In this document: in pieces, positions 5,046 to 6,808 of the stretch | Numbering within the stretch: the first letter of the stretch is position 1 | Layout of the letters: each line of letters starts with the position of its first letter | NCBI GenBank assembly: GCA_022822245.1 | Contig: JAJECB010000532.1 | Coordinates: 1 to 6,808, forward strand | Length of the DNA: 6,808 bases | Source of the DNA: Gammaproteobacteria bacterium | Lineage (GTDB): Bacteria > Pseudomonadota > Gammaproteobacteria > HK1 | Direction of reading: 5' to 3' | Notes under the pieces: model-generated | The model's input: only the letters and a program-made list of their open reading frames with translations | What the model was told of the DNA's origin: nothing | The model's database searches: none | Program-made: the position numbers and the translations under genes

Positions 5046-6248
5046 TCAGCCGAGCCGGAGCGCCGCGTCCCGGGTGAACCCGGCGATGGGAATGCCCGCC
5101 GGACAGGCGCCGAGGCAGGGCGTTCCGTCGCAGGAAAGGCACGCGGCGGCAGCGCCCGAGCCGAGGGCGGCGTAGTCCGTGCGGGCGAGGAGCGGATCGC
5201 GGTAGTCGACCTCGTACATCCGGGTCCGCAGGACCTCGGCGATTTCGACTCCGGCCGGGCAGCTCTCCGCGCACGAGCTGCAGCCGGGCCGGCAGTAGCG
5301 CGGCCCCTGGTGCTCGGCGTAGCGCCCGAGCAGACCGAGCTCGTCCGCGCTCAGCCGGGCGCCGCCCGACGCGGCGACGTACTCGTCGATGGCGGCGGTG
5401 TCCGTCATGGAGATGACCACGCCATCCACGTTCGCACCGGAGAGGACCCACCGGAAGGCGGCCTGCGTGAAGGTCGCCCCGCCCGTCTCGAAGGGCCGCA
5501 TGTCGTTGAGGCGCGCCCCCATCAGGGTCTTCATCGCGAGCACCCCGACGCCCTTCGCTCGCGCCCGCCGGAGCACTCGCGAGAGCCCGGTCTGCGGCGC
5601 CACGAAATGGAAGCGGGCCCGCATCCTCTCGAAAAAGCTCGCGTCCTCGGCGAAGTTGTAGGCGGCGAGGAGGACGTCCGCGAGATCGTGGTCGAGGGCA
5701 TGGTCGAGACACTCCGCGAGGTTGCTCCCGTGGCCGGATACCCCGCGGAAGCGGATCTTGCCGTCCCGGACCGCCCGGTCCGTGAACTCCCGCCACTCCG
5801 GGTTCTGAAGCCGCCGCAGGTCGTTGACCGCGTGATTGAAGTAGATGTCGACCCAGTCGGTGCGAAGCCGGCGAAGGGACCCTTCGAGGGCGGTCATCAT
5901 CGACTCGCGGGTCTCGCCGCTCCACGCCTTGTGCTTGGACGCGATGACGAAGCGGTCCCGCCTCCCCGAGAGCGCCTTGCCGATCGCCTCCTCCGCACGC
6001 CCTCCGCGATAGCTCTCGGCGGTGTCGAAGTACGTGACGCCGCGGTCCGCCGCGTGGCGGACGAGATCGGGGTCGGACGAGCGGCTGGAGCCGAAGGAGA
6101 TGTCGGAAACCTCGAGATCGGTCGCCCCGAGCTTCACGTAGCGCCGGATGCGGGGCGGCTCGGCGGCGGCCCCGCCCACCACGGGGCCAAGCCCCGCGAG
6201 ACCGGCCGTGAGCCCGGCCCCCACCCCGAGGAATCGCCTCCGGTCCAT
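5046..6248 (-). CDS. Tat-exported aldo/keto reductase with two C-terminal 4Fe-4S motifs
   Basis: The 400-residue product starts with a twin-arginine signal, 'DRRRFLGVGAG', a hydrophobic stretch and a likely cleavage after AAA near residue 29, predicting folded export to the periplasm. Residues about 36-300 form an aldo/keto reductase barrel with the full catalytic tetrad D75, Y80 ('FDTAESY'), K105 ('IASKHK') and H139 ('YFNHA'). The C-terminus holds two cysteine sets, C319/C323/C326/C330 (ending CPAG) and C370/C373/C378/C382 (ending CPAG), each able to bind a 4Fe-4S cluster. This layout resembles the COG1453-type reductases with a ferredoxin tail, most of which lack a signal. The segment 'VVISMTDTAAIDEY' (277-290), where the nicotinamide cofactor's phosphate would bind, looks unlike common NADPH-dependent members. 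Substrate is unknown. The start is fixed by the Tat motif and a GGGAG ribosome site at 6259-6255. It is first in the operon with the small membrane protein and malonyl-CoA decarboxylase. Confidence 0.9.
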   Translation of the reverse strand: MDRRRFLGVGAGLTAGLAGLGPVVGGAAAEPPRIRRYVKLGATDLEVSDISFGSSRSSDPDLVRHAADRGVTYFDTAESYRGGRAEEAIGKALSGRRDRFVIASKHKAWSGETRESMMTALEGSLRRLRTDWVDIYFNHAVNDLRRLQNPEWREFTDRAVRDGKIRFRGVSGHGSNLAECLDHALDHDLADVLLAAYNFAEDASFFERMRARFHFVAPQTGLSRVLRRARAKGVGVLAMKTLMGARLNDMRPFETGGATFTQAAFRWVLSGANVDGVVISMTDTAAIDEYVAASGGARLSADELGLLGRYAEHQGPRYCRPGCSSCAESCPAGVEIAEVLRTRMYEVDYRDPLLARTDYAALGSGAAAACLSCDGTPCLGACPAGIPIAGFTRDAALRLG

Positions 6249-6422
6249 CGCCCTCTCCCGCTGCGCCGATCCGGAACCGGCCTCCCCGATCGTACCGCCA
6301 TGGCGGGTCGAATGCCGATTCGATCCGCGATTTCCGACCGGCCGTCGCCGGGAACGCCGTTGCGGGCGCTTGGCGATTGTGTAAAGGTTCGCACCTGCGG
6401 CACTGACGATACGTTCGATTTC
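6249..6422. promoter_or_regulatory. Divergent intergenic region between reductase operon and acyl-CoA synthetase
   Basis: These 174 bases separate two divergently transcribed genes and must carry promoters for both. They are locally less GC-rich around 6370-6422 (for example gattgtgtaaagg). On the plus strand, TTCGCA (6388-6393) and TACGTT (6410-6415) with a 16-base spacer form a weak sigma70-like pair just ahead of the ATG at 6423, which would give an almost leaderless mRNA. On the minus strand, TACGAT (6294-6289) is a possible -10 without a clear -35. A ribosome site GGGAG (6259-6255) serves the reductase. No operator palindrome was convincing. Confidence 0.4.
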
Positions 6423-6808
6423 ATGGAGCGGAACATCGACAACGCCGCATTCGACACCTTGCCGCCGTCACCTCATCCTCCCGTGGAAAGCCGGAACCTG
6501 GGCGACCTCGTCGATCTCGCCCTCGATCGGGACCGGGTCCTCGTGGTCGACACCGCGGCGGGGGACGAAGCGTGGACCGGGGGCCGCATCCACGAACGGG
6601 CGGCGGCGATAGCCGGCGCCCTCCTCGCCCGGGATCTGCGGCGCGGCGACCGGGTGGCCATCCTCGCCGCCAACCGGGCCGAGTACCTGGTGGCGGTGCT
6701 CGGCATCATGCAGGCGGGCCTCGTCGCGGTGCCGGTCAACATCCGCCTCCCCCGCCCGACCGTAGAGCACGTCCTGCGCGATTCGGGCGCGCGGCTCGCG
6801 TTCTGCGA
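6423..6808 (+). CDS. AMP-forming acyl-CoA synthetase, N-terminal fragment
   Basis: The frame is open from ATG 6423 to the window edge (128 codons plus 2 bases). It translates as the N-terminal part of a class I adenylate-forming enzyme, which activates a carboxylic acid to an acyl-adenylate and then to acyl-CoA. Recognisable pieces are the N-terminal 'AWTGGRIHERAAAIAGALL' helix region, 'LRRGDRVAILAANRAEYLVAVLG', the 'AGLVAVPVNIRLP' strand-turn and 'VLRDSGARLAFC', all at usual positions. The ATP-binding loop and C-terminal domain lie outside, so the acid cannot be named. The segment resembles medium/long-chain or aromatic acyl-CoA synthetases more than malonyl-CoA synthetase (MatB), though the neighbouring malonyl-CoA decarboxylase keeps that option open. 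The start is uncertain: neither ATG 6423 nor in-frame GTG 6483 has a Shine-Dalgarno sequence. Conservation begins only after residue 24, so the shorter start is possible. Confidence 0.83.
   Translation, partial: MERNIDNAAFDTLPPSPHPPVESRNLGDLVDLALDRDRVLVVDTAAGDEAWTGGRIHERAAAIAGALLARDLRRGDRVAILAANRAEYLVAVLGIMQAGLVAVPVNIRLPRPTVEHVLRDSGARLAFC

Noticed and set aside
5029..5925. Upstream extension of the small membrane protein frame to 5925
   Set aside because: This part overlaps the Fe-S reductase in another frame and is Arg/Pro-rich. The hydrophobic protein begins sharply at ATG 5028.
6423..6808. Assignment of the partial synthetase as malonyl-CoA synthetase (matB)
   Set aside because: The N-terminal sequence resembles general acyl-CoA synthetases more than MatB, and substrate-determining regions are outside the window.

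Overview
The window is very GC-rich DNA with dense coding in both directions and strong third-position G/C bias. It looks like the chromosome of a Gram-negative aerobe, probably a member of the Pseudomonadota: there is a membrane-bound cytochrome c urate oxidase, a Tat-exported oxidoreductase, a bacterial-type malonyl-CoA decarboxylase and a BMP-type ABC uptake protein. No taxonomic marker is present, so the lineage is uncertain.

Left part (1-3261, plus strand) is a purine-catabolism block. It holds the C-terminal end of a BMP-family ABC substrate-binding protein (1-291), a non-coding gap of about 440 bases (292-733), the integral membrane cytochrome c urate oxidase PuuD (734-1927) and guanine deaminase (1924-3261), which overlaps puuD by ATGA. 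The likely logic is uptake of purine bases or nucleosides, guanine to xanthine (GuaD), xanthine to urate by a xanthine dehydrogenase that must lie elsewhere, and urate to 5-hydroxyisourate by PuuD with electrons passed to the respiratory chain. The gap holds a strong 13-bp hairpin behind the BMP gene and a roughly 207-bp palindromic element with terminal inverted repeats and a flanking perfect 9-bp direct repeat. It looks like a MITE-type insertion ending 32 bases before the puuD start codon.

Middle part (3272-6248, minus strand) is a second gene set converging on guaD with only 10 bases between the stop codons. In transcription order it holds a Tat-signal aldo/keto reductase with two C-terminal 4Fe-4S motifs (6248-5046), a small four-helix membrane protein of unknown function (5028-4615) and malonyl-CoA decarboxylase (4618-3272), whose best start is a GTG overlapping the previous stop as GTGA. 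Tight spacing suggests one transcript. The first two could form an envelope redox pair; their link to malonyl-CoA is not evident.

Right end (6249-6808): a 174-base divergent intergenic region, then the 5' end of an AMP-forming acyl-CoA synthetase that runs off the window. No tRNA, rRNA, CRISPR array, transposase gene or phage gene was seen.
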